A stretch of 17,864 nt of DNA, taken from positions 1 through 17,864 of the forward strand of contig VGFF01000037.1 of NCBI GenBank assembly GCA_016868955.1. Direction: 5' to 3'. Every line of letters begins with the position of its first letter. Within the stretch, counting starts at the first letter, position 1. The position numbers and the translations under genes were made by a program. The notes below the pieces were generated by a model. The model saw only the letters and a list, made by a program, of their open reading frames with translations, was not told the origin of the DNA and did no database searches. This DNA comes from Armatimonadota bacterium. GTDB taxonomy: Bacteria > Sysuimicrobiota > Sysuimicrobiia > Sysuimicrobiales > VGFF01. Positions 1 through 8,464 of the stretch are shown here, in pieces.

Positions 1-1116
1 ACGATGGAAGGACTCGCGCAGGCGGCCGGCCGCGATGCCGACGACGCCGGGGTGCCATCCATCGCCCCAGACGACGAGGCCCGGGCGCTCGCCGAGCCCC
101 TCCTCGGCGACGACCGCGAACGCTTCAGCGAGGACACGGTCGTGGACTTCCTGCCGCCGTCGATTCGTTTCGTCCAGCGCGTTGGCGAGCCGCATCGCTT
201 CCCGGCCGTCGTCGGTCGTCAGCAGCGCCAAAGCGCGCTCGGCGGAATCGATGCGGCCGGCCGCGTTGAGGCGCGGCGCCAGGCGCCAGGCAACCTCGCG
301 CTCGAGACCGGGCTGCTGCGGATTCACGCCGGCCGCGTGCAGCAGCGCGCGCACGCCCGGAAGCGGCGACGCGGCAAGCCGCGCCAGCCCATGGCGCACG
401 AGGATGCGGTTATCTCCGACGAGCGGGACGACGTCGGCGATCGTCGCCAGCGCGGCCAGCTCCAACAGATCGTCGGTTGCCGGCAGACCGGCGCGGGCGC
501 GGACGGCGCCGGCGAAGCGCCAGGCCAGCCCGGCGGCGCAATACTCTCGAAACACCGCGTCTTGGGTCTTCAGATCGACGAGGACGTCGGCGGCGGGCAG
601 CGCCGGCGGCGGTTCGTGATGATCAAGCACGATCGTCCGCAACCCGAGATCGCGCGCAAGCGCGATCTCGTCGACTGCGCCGACGCCGCAGTCGACCGTG
701 ACGAGCAGACGCGTGCCGCCCGCGGCCAGATCGCGGATCGCGTCCGCGGCCAATCCGTATCCTTCGCGCATACGGTGCGGCAGGAACGGCCGCACGTCGG
801 CCCCCACGGCACGCAGCGTCCGCACCAGAATGGCGGTCGCGCAGACGCCGTCGGCGTCGTAGTCGCCGTAGATTGTGATTGGTTCGAAAGCGCCGACGGC
901 CGCCAGCAGCAAGTCGACGGCGGCATCGATGGCGGAGAGCGCAGCGAGCGGCGTCAAGTCCTGGAGTCCGGCGCCGAGGAACTGCCGCGCCCGCGCCGGA
1001 TCTTCGTAACCGCGCGCCGCGAGGATGCGCGACACGATCGGGGGCAGCGCAAGCGCGCTCGCCAGATCCTCGGCCGGCGGCGCATCGCGGAACGACCAGC
1101 GCGCCGCCGCTTTCAT
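1..1116 (-). CDS. recJ: Single-stranded-DNA-specific exonuclease RecJ, C-terminus cut off by window edge
   Basis: RecJ is a 5'-3' single-strand DNA exonuclease of the DHH phosphoesterase family, acting in recombinational repair (RecF pathway), mismatch repair and base excision repair. I translated this frame directly: it begins MKAAARWSFRDAPPAEDL and stays open for 372 codons to the first base of the window. The DHH-domain metal-binding motifs are in order: GDYDADG at about residues 98-104, VTVDCG at about 152-157, and VLDHHEPP at about 176-183. A later HPGVVGI, near the end of the visible part, is typical of the DHHA1 region. RecJ is usually 550-800 residues, so about a third to a half is missing at the edge. 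The ATG lies only 4 bp after the lapA-like stop, so the two are probably co-transcribed; the ribosome binding site is weak, suggesting translational coupling. Identification is secure. Confidence 0.95.
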   Translation of the reverse strand, partial: MKAAARWSFRDAPPAEDLASALALPPIVSRILAARGYEDPARARQFLGAGLQDLTPLAALSAIDAAVDLLLAAVGAFEPITIYGDYDADGVCATAILVRTLRAVGADVRPFLPHRMREGYGLAADAIRDLAAGGTRLLVTVDCGVGAVDEIALARDLGLRTIVLDHHEPPPALPAADVLVDLKTQDAVFREYCAAGLAWRFAGAVRARAGLPATDDLLELAALATIADVVPLVGDNRILVRHGLARLAASPLPGVRALLHAAGVNPQQPGLEREVAWRLAPRLNAAGRIDSAERALALLTTDDGREAMRLANALDETNRRRQEVHDRVLAEAFAVVAEEGLGERPGLVVWGDGWHPGVVGIAAGRLRESFHR

Positions 1117-1120
1117 GCGA

Positions 1121-1459
1121 TCACGTCCGTGGCGTGGATCCTTCTTCCGTCGTCGCGCGTGGCGGCACGGTCACGCTCTTCGGCTCGGCGGCGCGCTGCG
1201 CCTGGGTGACCTGCCGGCGCAGCCATCCGACGCGGCCTTGCAGGAACAGGGTTTGCACCGCCATCGGAATCCAGACGAAGAGCGCTCCGGCGAGCACCGC
1301 GAGCGAGATCCCGTTCGGATAGGGCCCATCGAAGAGCAACCAGCCGATGAACCGGACCAAGATCGTTTCGCTCCGTCCCGCATTGCTGAGGAAGATTCCG
1401 AACGAAGCCACGAAGACCAAGAACAGGATCAGCACGGCGAATTTCACTGGCACCCTCAT
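1121..1459 (-). CDS. Small two-helix membrane protein, LapA-domain (DUF1049) type
   Basis: This is a 112-residue protein starting MRVPVKFAVLILFLV. It has two hydrophobic helices at about residues 5-24 and 50-72, then a short basic and polar segment (GRVGWLRRQVTQAQRAAE) that could form a coiled coil, and a hydrophilic tail. That layout is what LapA/DUF1049 proteins show; in Escherichia coli LapA assists the LPS-assembly factor LapB, but in other lineages the role is unknown. The frame is open 11 codons further upstream, but the inner ATG at 1459 is preferred because it overlaps the stop of the upstream permease remnant as ATGA, a classic coupled junction. The stop is 4 bp from the recJ start, so the gene sits in an operon with recJ. 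The family call rests on architecture and partial sequence likeness, not on a catalytic motif. Confidence 0.7.
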   Translation of the reverse strand: MRVPVKFAVLILFLVFVASFGIFLSNAGRSETILVRFIGWLLFDGPYPNGISLAVLAGALFVWIPMAVQTLFLQGRVGWLRRQVTQAQRAAEPKSVTVPPRATTEEGSTPRT

Positions 1460-2382
1460 CCGGCCCAGGCGCGGGCGCGTTTTTCGATCCACTGCAAGAG
1501 CAGATTCGTGCCGATCGCCAGAATTCCCACCAATGTGGCGTCGATCGCGATCTTCTCACGGTGATTCTGATACAACCCCTCGAACAAGAGAACGCCCAGC
1601 CACCCCCGGCGTTGATCCAGGCCGCGATCGTCGCGATCGTCGAGACGGCGGCGACGTGAACGCCGGCGAGGACGACCGGCAGGGCCAGCGGCACCTCGAT
1701 CCGCCAGAACACCTGACCGCTCGTCAGTCCCATGCCCACGGCCGCTTCCCGGACGCTCGCGTCCACGCCATCCAGACCGGCGAGAGGATTGCGGACGAGC
1801 GCGGCCTGGCAATACCCGACGAGCGCGATCGCGGCCGACCGGAAGCCGAGGCCCGAGAGCGGCAGGAGCAACGCGAACAGCGCCATGCTGGGCACGGTAT
1901 AGATCGCGCCGAGGATCGCCAGCACGGGACCGCCCGCGATGCCGCCGGCGGTGCCGCCAAACCGCCAGCGGCGTCTCGATCCATCAGAGGATCTGTCTCG
2001 GCGTCATCCCGATACCGACCGCCACCTCGCGGACCGCCGGGCTGACGTCGCGGCAGGCAACGCAAGTGTTGATCAGGATCGGCAGGCAGGCGAGGACGGT
2101 CAACGCGACGAGCGTGGGCGCGAAGCCAAAGCCGAGCACCGCCAGCACGAGCACGAGGATCCCGAGGCTGGGAATGACGCGAACGACGCTGACCGCGTTG
2201 ATCGACCAGAACGCAATCCGCGACGACCGGGCCGCGAGGATCCCCAGCGGCAGGCAAACCGCAAGACCGATCAGCAGAGCGGCGAGGCTGAGGGTGACGT
2301 GCGCGGAGACAGCGGCGGCGAACCGTTCCTGATTGGACATCAGATAGGCGGCGGCGCCAAACTCTTCCAACCCGGTGGTCAC
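1456..2382 (-). pseudogene. Chimeric, disrupted osmoprotectant-type ABC transporter permease (two permease genes fused)
   Basis: The region carries coding remains of two OpuC/Yeh-type inner-membrane permeases (BPD_transp_1 fold, quaternary-amine uptake) with no intact frame. Reading from a GTG at 2382, the first remnant runs through VTLSLAALLIGLAVCLPLGI and an EAA-like loop (REVAVGIGMTPRQIL). It then meets an in-frame TGA at 1984-1986, exactly where Trp is expected before WIETPLAV. Its C-terminal third, about 70 residues, is absent. After a frame change at about 1940-1965 a second permease begins mid-protein (GGPVLAILGAIYTVPSMALF), lacking roughly its first 60 residues. It continues through its own EAA loop (REAAVGMGLTSGQVFWRIEV) to WINAGG. 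A second frame change at about 1598-1606 follows, and the C-terminus LGVLLFEGLYQNHREKIA ... WAG finishes in another frame. The final TGA overlaps the lapA-like ATG. No ATPase or binding-protein partner is present. True decay or an assembly artefact are both possible. Confidence 0.8.
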
Positions 2383-2570
2383 GTTATCACCAGGGCGGCT
2401 GCGCGCGCCCGCAGGGATGATGCAACCGGATCTCGCCACGCCAATCCCATGGCCGGCGCACGAAGCCAAGTCGGCGCGCCCGATGGCGATCCTGGGCGCC
2501 TGTTGCAAGCATCTCCTTGGTTTCGGTTACGGCGCGGGGCGGCATCCCCTCGCGCTCACCGCGGGCGCGG
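2383..2570. other. 188-bp spacer between secF and the permease remnant
   Basis: The permease frame stays open upstream of the preferred GTG into this spacer (to about 2508), but the extra residues show no hydrophobic helix and look like non-coding translation. An AAGGAG followed by ATG occurs on the minus strand near 2508-2516, but the short frame behind it (starting MLATGAQDRHRARR) matches nothing I recognise. I see no clear terminator after secF. The spacer may contain debris from the same decayed transporter locus. Confidence 0.4.
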
Positions 2571-3497
2571 TCACGTCGTCGAGCCGCGCGCGCCGGACAG
2601 CGAGCTGCCGCCGCGCGCCGCCGCCCAGCGGTTCATGTCGACGAGCAGCGGACCGGCAACGCCGATCGACGAGTAGCCGCCCGTCAGGACCGCGATGAGC
2701 AGACCGAACGCGAAGTCGCGCAGCGTTGGGCCGCCGAAGAAGTACACGGCGCCGATGGCCAGCGCCGTCGTCACGCCGGTGTTGATCGACCGGACGAGCG
2801 CTTCCAACATGCTGCGGTTGACCAGGGATGGGAACGCTTCGCGCGTGCGTTGGTTGAGGTTCTCTCGAATGCGGTCGAACACCACGATCGTGTCGTTGAT
2901 CGAGTAGCCGACGACCGTCAGCAAGACGGCGACGAAGCTGCTGTCGACGGTCGCGCGCGTCAGCGAAAAGATGCCGAAGACGAGCAGGAGGTCGTGCAGC
3001 AACGCGATGTCGCCGGCGATCGCGAATCGGATGGATTTGAACCGGATGCTGACGTAGATGATCTGCAGCAGCAGACCGGCGAGGACGCCGATGATCGCGA
3101 CGTTACGCAGCTCGCCGCCGATCTTGGGCCCGACGTCATCGACGCTGAGGACGTTGAAGTTGCCGACGCTGGCTCGAATCGTGTCCAGGATACGCTGGCG
3201 CTCCGGCCCGTCCAAGTGCGGCGTGCGAATCGAGATGTCCCCGGTGTCCGGGGTCTTCTGGATGATCGCATCCTGCTGGCCGCTCGGGCGCAGCGCCTCG
3301 CGCACGCGTCCGGTCGTCACCGCGCGGTCGTCGAAGCGGAGGTTAAGCAACGTGCCGCCCGTGAAATCGACGCCCCAGTTGAGGATCGGCCGCCCCGAGG
3401 CGATGTTCAGCGCCAGTGAGATCACGCCGGGCAGGAGCAGGGCCAGCGACGCGAGGTAGAGCCAGCGGCGATTGCCGATCAGGTCCCATGCTTTCAT
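2571..3497 (-). CDS. secF: Protein translocase subunit SecF
   Basis: SecF is the RND-type inner-membrane partner of SecD. Together they use proton motive force to pull preproteins out of the SecYEG channel on the outer face. The 308-residue product starts MKAWDLIGNRRWLYLASLAL, with the first transmembrane helix at about residues 12-31. The family signature NWGVDFTGGTLLNL follows at about 40-53, then a periplasmic domain, and the RND helices with VVGYSINDTIVVFDRIREN and the downstream SINTGVTTALAIGA. Length is normal for SecF. The frame is open about 166 codons further upstream, but that stretch is secD in another frame. The ATG at 3497 has a GGAGGCGG just upstream and overlaps the secD stop as ATGA, so it is the real start and is translationally coupled. 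No missing residues seen. Confidence 0.97.
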   Translation of the reverse strand: MKAWDLIGNRRWLYLASLALLLPGVISLALNIASGRPILNWGVDFTGGTLLNLRFDDRAVTTGRVREALRPSGQQDAIIQKTPDTGDISIRTPHLDGPERQRILDTIRASVGNFNVLSVDDVGPKIGGELRNVAIIGVLAGLLLQIIYVSIRFKSIRFAIAGDIALLHDLLLVFGIFSLTRATVDSSFVAVLLTVVGYSINDTIVVFDRIRENLNQRTREAFPSLVNRSMLEALVRSINTGVTTALAIGAVYFFGGPTLRDFAFGLLIAVLTGGYSSIGVAGPLLVDMNRWAAARGGSSLSGARGSTT

Positions 3498-4855
3498 GAC
3501 GCCGCCTCCGCCGATTGTCCGCGCGCTGCCGGCAGCTTCGCGATCGCCATGATCTCCTTGGCGAAGCCGGACTCGGCGAAGAACTCGCTCAACCAGCGCG
3601 TGACGACCAACGCGGAGAAGATCGAGACGAGAACGCCGACGACGAGCGTGACCGCGAAGCCGCGGATCGGTCCGGAGCCGAGCCAGAGCAAGACGACCGC
3701 GCCGATCAGCGTCGTCGTGTTGGAGTCGACGATGGTCGACAACGCGCGCCGCCATCCGGCGTCGATCGAGGCGCGCAAGCTCTTGCCCAGCCGCAGCTCC
3801 TCCTTCATCTTCTCGAAGATGATGACGTTCGCGTCGACGGCGACGCCGAGGCTGAGGATGAGACCGGCGATGCCCGGCAGCGTCAACGTCGCGCCGATCG
3901 CCGCGAACAGCGCCAGGACGAGCAACACATAGATCGACAACGCCGATCCGGCGAGCGCGCCCGGCAGCCTGTAGTAGGCGGTCATGAACAGGCACACCAT
4001 CGCCGCCGCGATCCAGCCGGCGCGGATGCTCGTGTCGATGGAGTCGCGTCCCAACGATGGGCCGACCGTGCGCTCCTCGACCGGCACGACCGGGACCGGC
4101 AACGCGCCGCCGCGGAGCAAGATCGCCAGATCGCGCGCCTCGTCGGCCGTGAAGTTGCCTTCGATCACGCCCTCGCCGGGGATCTTGGAACGGATGACGG
4201 GCGCCGAGATGACGCGGTTGTCCAGGGCGATCGTCAGGTGCGAGCCGACGTTCTTCTCAGTGTGCTGCTCGAACTTCTTCGCGCCCTCGCCGGCGAACTT
4301 GAACGCGACGTGCCACCTCAGGCTGTCCTGCGCGAACTGCGCCGAGGCCTCCCGCAGGTTGGCCCCGGTCACGATGACTTTCTTCGCCAACGGGATCGAC
4401 TGCCCGCTCGGCAGCTTCAGCGTCTTGCCGTCGGTCGCGAACTCCGCGCCGCGCGGCGGGCTCTGCGGGCCGGTGTCGATGAACTCGAGCAACGCGGTTC
4501 GGCCGATTAGCTCCTTGGCGCGCTGCGGATCCTGCAGCCCCGGGAACTCTACGAGGATGCGGTTGTCGCCCTGGCGCTGCAGCACGGGCTCGGCAACGCC
4601 GAGCGCGTCAATGCGGTTCTCAATGACCTTCATCGCCGCGTCGACCTTGTCGGCCGTCACCTCGACGCCGGGCCGGCTCTGCGCTTCGAGGACGATGCGG
4701 GTACCGCCTTGCAGGTCCAAGCCGAGACGCAAGCGAGGCGACGGCGGCTGAACTTGAGGCGTCCATCCATTGAGCCGGATCGGCTGAAACGCCACTTGGA
4801 ACGCGATGAGCGCGACTATGACGACGATGAGCAGTCGCACGGGATGAGATCTCAC
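3494..4855 (-). CDS. secD: Protein translocase subunit SecD
   Basis: SecD is the larger subunit of the SecDF complex that drives late steps of Sec-dependent export using the proton gradient. The 453-residue product has an N-terminal helix (RLLIVVIVALIAFQVAFQ, residues 7-24). The P1 signature LGLDLQGGTRIVLE begins at about residue 44, followed by the large periplasmic domain (ENRIDALGVAEP, then VEFPG) and the RND helices. Those carry the diagnostic LSLGVAVDANVIIFEKMKEE, in which the conserved Asp sits in the membrane. The frame is open 11 codons upstream to an ATG at 4888, but AAAGGAG at 4864-4870 lies inside that extension, 8 bp before the GTG at 4855, so the GTG is the better start. The stop overlaps the secF ATG. 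A possible promoter lies 55-65 bp upstream, so expression may not depend only on valS read-through. Confidence 0.96.
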   Translation of the reverse strand: MRSHPVRLLIVVIVALIAFQVAFQPIRLNGWTPQVQPPSPRLRLGLDLQGGTRIVLEAQSRPGVEVTADKVDAAMKVIENRIDALGVAEPVLQRQGDNRILVEFPGLQDPQRAKELIGRTALLEFIDTGPQSPPRGAEFATDGKTLKLPSGQSIPLAKKVIVTGANLREASAQFAQDSLRWHVAFKFAGEGAKKFEQHTEKNVGSHLTIALDNRVISAPVIRSKIPGEGVIEGNFTADEARDLAILLRGGALPVPVVPVEERTVGPSLGRDSIDTSIRAGWIAAAMVCLFMTAYYRLPGALAGSALSIYVLLVLALFAAIGATLTLPGIAGLILSLGVAVDANVIIFEKMKEELRLGKSLRASIDAGWRRALSTIVDSNTTTLIGAVVLLWLGSGPIRGFAVTLVVGVLVSIFSALVVTRWLSEFFAESGFAKEIMAIAKLPAARGQSAEAAS

Positions 4856-4863
4856 GCGGGAAT

Positions 4864-4870
4864 CTCCTTT
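4864..4870 (-). promoter_or_regulatory. Ribosome binding site that fixes the secD start
   Basis: AAAGGAG on the minus strand sits 8 bp before the GTG at 4855. It falls inside the longer open frame that starts at 4888, which argues against that longer start. Confidence 0.75.
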
Positions 4871-4914
4871 AGAACGATCTGCGGGCACGGACGGCGCGTG
4901 CGCTCCAGTAGGTT

Positions 4915-4920
4915 AGTATA
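4915..4920 (-). promoter_or_regulatory. Possible -10 element of a secDF promoter
   Basis: TATACT on the minus strand, about 60 bp before the secD start, matches the sigma-70 -10 consensus at 5 of 6 positions in an otherwise GC-rich 115-bp gap. No good -35 lies 16-18 bp upstream (the nearest, TTGCGC, is 22 bp away), so this is only a candidate. Confidence 0.4.
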
Positions 4921-4970
4921 CAACGCGCGCGAAGCCGCCCCTGCGCAACGACCGCGGGGCTCGTCTGTGC

Positions 4971-5744
4971 TCACCACCCCTGGAAGTTCGGCTTTCGTTT
5001 CTCGAGGAACGCCTGCACGCCCTCGCGACGGTCCTCGGTCGCGAACAACAAGTAGAATAGGCGCCGCTCGTGATCGGCGCCGAGCTCGATCGTCGTGTCC
5101 ATCGACTTCAAGACGGCTTCCTTCGCCAGGCGCACCGCCACCGGCGCCTTGGCCGCGATCTCGGCCGCGAGGTTGCGGGCCTCGTCCATCAAGGATGCGG
5201 CCGGAACGACGCGGTTCGCCAACCCCCAAGCGACGGCCTCGGTCGCGCTGAGGTGCCGACCCGTCAGGATCATCTCCATCGCGCGTCCCTTGCCGACAAG
5301 GCGCGGCAGGCGCTGCGTGCCGCCGGCACCGGGCATGATGCCGAGGTTGATCTCCGGCTGCCCGAAGCGGGCTGTCTCGGTAGCGAGGATGATGTCGCAG
5401 GTCATCGCGAGCTCGCAGCCGCCGCCCAAGCAGAACCCGCTCACCGCCGCGATGATCGGCTTGGGGAACTTGCGAATCCGCTCCCACTGCGCAAACCGGT
5501 ATCCCTCGAGCATCTCGACCGCCGTCTTTCCGGCGAACTCGTTGATGTCGGCGCCGGCGGCGAACGCGCGCTCGTCTCCGGTCAGGATCACGACGCGGAC
5601 TTTCGCGTCCGCCTCGAACGCATCCAGCGCCGCCGCGATTTCTTCCATCGTGCGCTGATTCAGAGCGTTGAGCACCTTGGGCCGATTCAGCTGAATCGTG
5701 GCGACGTGCCCGTCGATTGCCGTCAGGATGTTTTCGTAGGTCAC
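4971..5744 (-). CDS. Enoyl-CoA hydratase / crotonase family protein
   Basis: The 257-residue protein is a complete crotonase-fold enzyme that most likely hydrates trans-2-enoyl-CoA to 3-hydroxyacyl-CoA in fatty-acid or branched-chain amino-acid breakdown. The CoA-binding and oxyanion-hole segments are visible: GDERAFAAGADINEF at about 56-70 and SGFCLGGGCELAMTCD at 102-117. Both catalytic glutamates of the rat enoyl-CoA hydratase type are present, E111 in GGGCELA and E131 in GQPEINLGIMPGAGGTQRL. The C-terminus ends EKRKPNFQGW, typical of the family. The start is a GTG with a strong GAGGAGGAG just upstream. It lies 23 bp after valS and 115 bp before secD, so it is probably co-transcribed with valS. 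The two Glu residues favour a true hydratase over an isomerase or decarboxylase, but the physiological substrate cannot be read from sequence. Confidence 0.93.
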   Translation of the reverse strand: MTYENILTAIDGHVATIQLNRPKVLNALNQRTMEEIAAALDAFEADAKVRVVILTGDERAFAAGADINEFAGKTAVEMLEGYRFAQWERIRKFPKPIIAAVSGFCLGGGCELAMTCDIILATETARFGQPEINLGIMPGAGGTQRLPRLVGKGRAMEMILTGRHLSATEAVAWGLANRVVPAASLMDEARNLAAEIAAKAPVAVRLAKEAVLKSMDTTIELGADHERRLFYLLFATEDRREGVQAFLEKRKPNFQGW

Positions 5745-5767
5745 GATCTCCTCCTCGTTGGCGGCCC

Positions 5768-8410
5768 TTAGGCGCCGAGACCGCGCAGCGTGCGCTCCAG
5801 CTTGCTGCGCCGCGCGTCCGCGTCGGCGAGGCGCTGGCGTTCCTGGGCGACGATCTCGGCCGGCGCGCGATCGCGGAACTCCGGGTTGTCCAAGCGGGCA
5901 CGGGCGCGCGCCGCATCGGTCTCGAGCGCCGCCAGATCCTTGCGTGTGCGCTCGGCGAGCGCCGCGGCGTCATCCGGGGACAGCGGGACGTGGATCTCGG
6001 CGGGGCCGACGACGCCGATCGCCGCCGGCCCCGGCGGCGGGTCATTCGCGAACGTCACATCGCCGGCGCGGGCGAGCCCGCGCAGCAGCGGGCGGGCGGC
6101 GTCCAGCCACGCGCGTTCCGCCGGCGGCGCGACGACTCGCAGCGCGACATCTTGCTGCGGCGTCAGCCGGACATCGGCGCGCAAGCTGCGGATCACCCGG
6201 ATCGTCTCGTGCACCCAGGCCACATCACGCTCGGCGGCTTCGTTGACGCGAGCAGGGTCGGCGACCGGCCACGCCTCGCGCGCGATCGTCGTCGAGGCGG
6301 GGACGAACGACTTCCAGATCACCTCCGTCAAGAACGGCATGATCGGGTGCAGCAGCTTCATGGCGTCGGTGAGCACGCGCCAGAGGACCCAACGCGTCCC
6401 CGCTCGAGACGCCGCATCCGACGCCGGCCCGAGCTGCACCTTGGCGGTCTCCAGATACCAATCGCAGTATTCGTTCCACAGGAATTGATACAAGGTGCGC
6501 GCGGCGACGTCGAACTCATAGGTTTCGTAGGCGCGCGTGACCTCGTCGATGACGCGTTGCAACCGGCTGAGGATCCAGCGATCGCCGTCGGTGAGCGCAT
6601 TCGCGTCCGGCTCCTCGGGCGGCATCGCAGCCTCACCAAGGTTCATCTGCACGAAACGCGCCGCGTTCCACAACTTGTTCGCAAAGTTGCGCGTATCGGC
6701 GATCATCTTCTCCTCGAACCGCAGGTCCTGCTGCGATTGCGAGCAACGGACGATGAGGCCGAACCGCAGCGCGTCGGCGCCGTATTTGTCGATGGCCTGC
6801 AGCGGGTCGATGCCGGTGCCGAGCGACTTGCTCATCCGGCGCCCTTGGATGTCCATCACCGTCGGGTTGATGTAAACGTCGCGATACGGCACCTCGTTCC
6901 CAAACTCCAAGCCGAACATGATCATGCGCGCGACCCACAGGAAGATGATGTCGCGCCCCGTGATGAGGATGCTCGTCGGGTAAAAGTAACGGAGATCGGG
7001 CGTGTCCTGGGGCCAGCCGAGCGTCGCCAGCGGCCACAGCGCCGAGCTGAACCAGGTGTCGAGCACGTCCGGATCCTGCGCGAGCCGCCCGCTGCCGCAC
7101 TTCACGCAGGCCGCCGGGGCCGACTTGGCCGCGACACGGTGGCCGCAGTCGGCGCAAGCGTAGACGGGAATGCGATGTCCCCACCAGAGCTGTCGCGAGA
7201 TGCACCAGTCGCGAATGTTGTCCAGCCAGTCGAGGGTGATGCGCTGCCAGCGTTCCGGTGCGTATCGGACCTTGCCATCGCGGATCGCGTCCGCGGCGCG
7301 CGCGGCCATCTCCTTCATCGCGCAGAACCACTGCTCGCTGATGTAGGGCTCGATGATCGTCGCGCAGCGATCGCAGGTGCCGACGCTCGTGCGATAGGGC
7401 TCCTTGGCGATGAGGACGCCGGCGGCGTCAAGCGCGTCGGCCACCCGTTCGCGGGCGTCGAATCGCTCCAACCCAAGGAACGGGCCCGCTTCCTCGTTCA
7501 TCTTGCCGTCCTCGTCGAGCACGACGAGCGTGGGCAACTTGTGGTCCGCGCCGATCTGGTAGTCGGTCGGGTCGTGCCCGGGCGTGATCTTCAGCGCGCC
7601 CGTGCCGAACGCCGGATCGACGCGGTTGTCGGCGATCACCGGCACGGGGCGATCGACGATCGGCACGATCACTTGCCGGCCGATGAGCCGACGGTAGCGC
7701 TCGTCATCGGGATGCACGGCGACGGCGACGTCGGCCAGGATCGTCTCCGGACGCTGAGTGGCGATGACCACGCCGCCCTCGCCGTCGGCCGCCCGGTAGC
7801 GGACGTGCCATAGGAAGCTGTCGACGTCCTTGTGCTGCACCTCGAGGTCGGAGATGCTCGTGCGGCAGCGCGGGCACCAGTTCACCATGTACTTGCCGCG
7901 GTAGATCAAGCCCTTGTCGTACAAGCGGACGAACGCATCGAGCACGGCGTCGTGATAATGCGGATCGAGGGTGAACACTTTGCGGTCCCAGTCGCAGGAG
8001 ATCCCGAGCCGCTGCAGTTGCTCGTAGATGATGCCGCCATACTTCTCGACCCACTCCCAGACGCGCTGCTGGAACGCGTCCCGGCCCAGATCCTCGCGGC
8101 GCACGTTCTCCTTCGCGAGCTGCCGCTCGACGACGTTCTGCGTCGCGATCCCGGCGTGGTCGGTGCCGGGCTGGTAGAGCACCTCGAAGCCGCGCATGCG
8201 CCAGAACCGCGTTAGCGAATCCTGCAGCGTGTTGTTCAGCGCATGCCCGATGTGCAACTCACCCGTGACGTTCGGGAGAGGCATCATGACCGCCCATGGC
8301 GGCTTGTCGGGATTGGGCACGGCGCGGAATTCGCCGCGCTCGCGCCACTGCGCGTACAGTGCGGCTTCAACCTCGCTCGGCGTGTAGGACTTGGGGATCT
8401 CCGTGCTCAT
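5768..8410 (-). CDS. valS: Valine--tRNA ligase (ValRS)
   Basis: This class Ia synthetase charges tRNA-Val with valine and edits mischarged threonine. The 880-residue length is normal. Domains in order: Rossmann fold with PLPNVTGELHIGHAL (HIGH at 53-56) and PGTDHAGIATQ at 81-91; a zinc ribbon with CPRC at 179-182 pairing with CDRC at 346-349; the CP1 editing domain with TQRPETILADVAVAVHP at 218-234 and GHDPTD at 278-283. A second CxxC pair lies at 419/422 and 435/438. The KMSKS loop reads RMSKS at 525-529, a conservative Arg-for-Lys change. The anticodon-binding domain follows, and the C-terminus is a charged coiled-coil arm typical of ValRS. The ATG has GGGAGG 5-6 bp upstream. Expression is controlled by the T-box leader directly in front. 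The crotonase gene follows after 23 bp. Confidence 0.98.
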   Translation of the reverse strand: MSTEIPKSYTPSEVEAALYAQWRERGEFRAVPNPDKPPWAVMMPLPNVTGELHIGHALNNTLQDSLTRFWRMRGFEVLYQPGTDHAGIATQNVVERQLAKENVRREDLGRDAFQQRVWEWVEKYGGIIYEQLQRLGISCDWDRKVFTLDPHYHDAVLDAFVRLYDKGLIYRGKYMVNWCPRCRTSISDLEVQHKDVDSFLWHVRYRAADGEGGVVIATQRPETILADVAVAVHPDDERYRRLIGRQVIVPIVDRPVPVIADNRVDPAFGTGALKITPGHDPTDYQIGADHKLPTLVVLDEDGKMNEEAGPFLGLERFDARERVADALDAAGVLIAKEPYRTSVGTCDRCATIIEPYISEQWFCAMKEMAARAADAIRDGKVRYAPERWQRITLDWLDNIRDWCISRQLWWGHRIPVYACADCGHRVAAKSAPAACVKCGSGRLAQDPDVLDTWFSSALWPLATLGWPQDTPDLRYFYPTSILITGRDIIFLWVARMIMFGLEFGNEVPYRDVYINPTVMDIQGRRMSKSLGTGIDPLQAIDKYGADALRFGLIVRCSQSQQDLRFEEKMIADTRNFANKLWNAARFVQMNLGEAAMPPEEPDANALTDGDRWILSRLQRVIDEVTRAYETYEFDVAARTLYQFLWNEYCDWYLETAKVQLGPASDAASRAGTRWVLWRVLTDAMKLLHPIMPFLTEVIWKSFVPASTTIAREAWPVADPARVNEAAERDVAWVHETIRVIRSLRADVRLTPQQDVALRVVAPPAERAWLDAARPLLRGLARAGDVTFANDPPPGPAAIGVVGPAEIHVPLSPDDAAALAERTRKDLAALETDAARARARLDNPEFRDRAPAEIVAQERQRLADADARRSKLERTLRGLGA

Positions 8411-8429
8411 CGAAACCTCCCGGGAAACG

Positions 8430-8464
8430 AAAAAGCACCGTCGTCCGAAAGGACGAAGCGGCGC
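8430..8464 (-). terminator. Regulatory terminator of the valS T-box leader
   Basis: On the minus strand, a stem with arms GCGCCG...CGTCC and GGACG...CGGTGC closed by a TTTC loop is followed by TTTTT. It ends about 20 bp before the valS start and would stop transcription when tRNA-Val is charged. Confidence 0.88.

Noticed and set aside
4..1209. 401-codon open frame on the plus strand at the window start
   Set aside because: The minus strand encodes RecJ here with clear DHH motifs; the plus frame is Arg-rich and unrelated to any protein I know.
1984..1986. TGA at an expected Trp position, possible stop-codon recoding
   Set aside because: Intact genes in the window use TGG for Trp and end in TGA (secD, secF and others), so TGA is a normal stop; the permease has further frame lesions.
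5717..7813. 698-codon open frame on the plus strand across valS
   Set aside because: It is antisense to valS, Arg- and Asp-rich with no family likeness. The valS frame carries all synthetase motifs.
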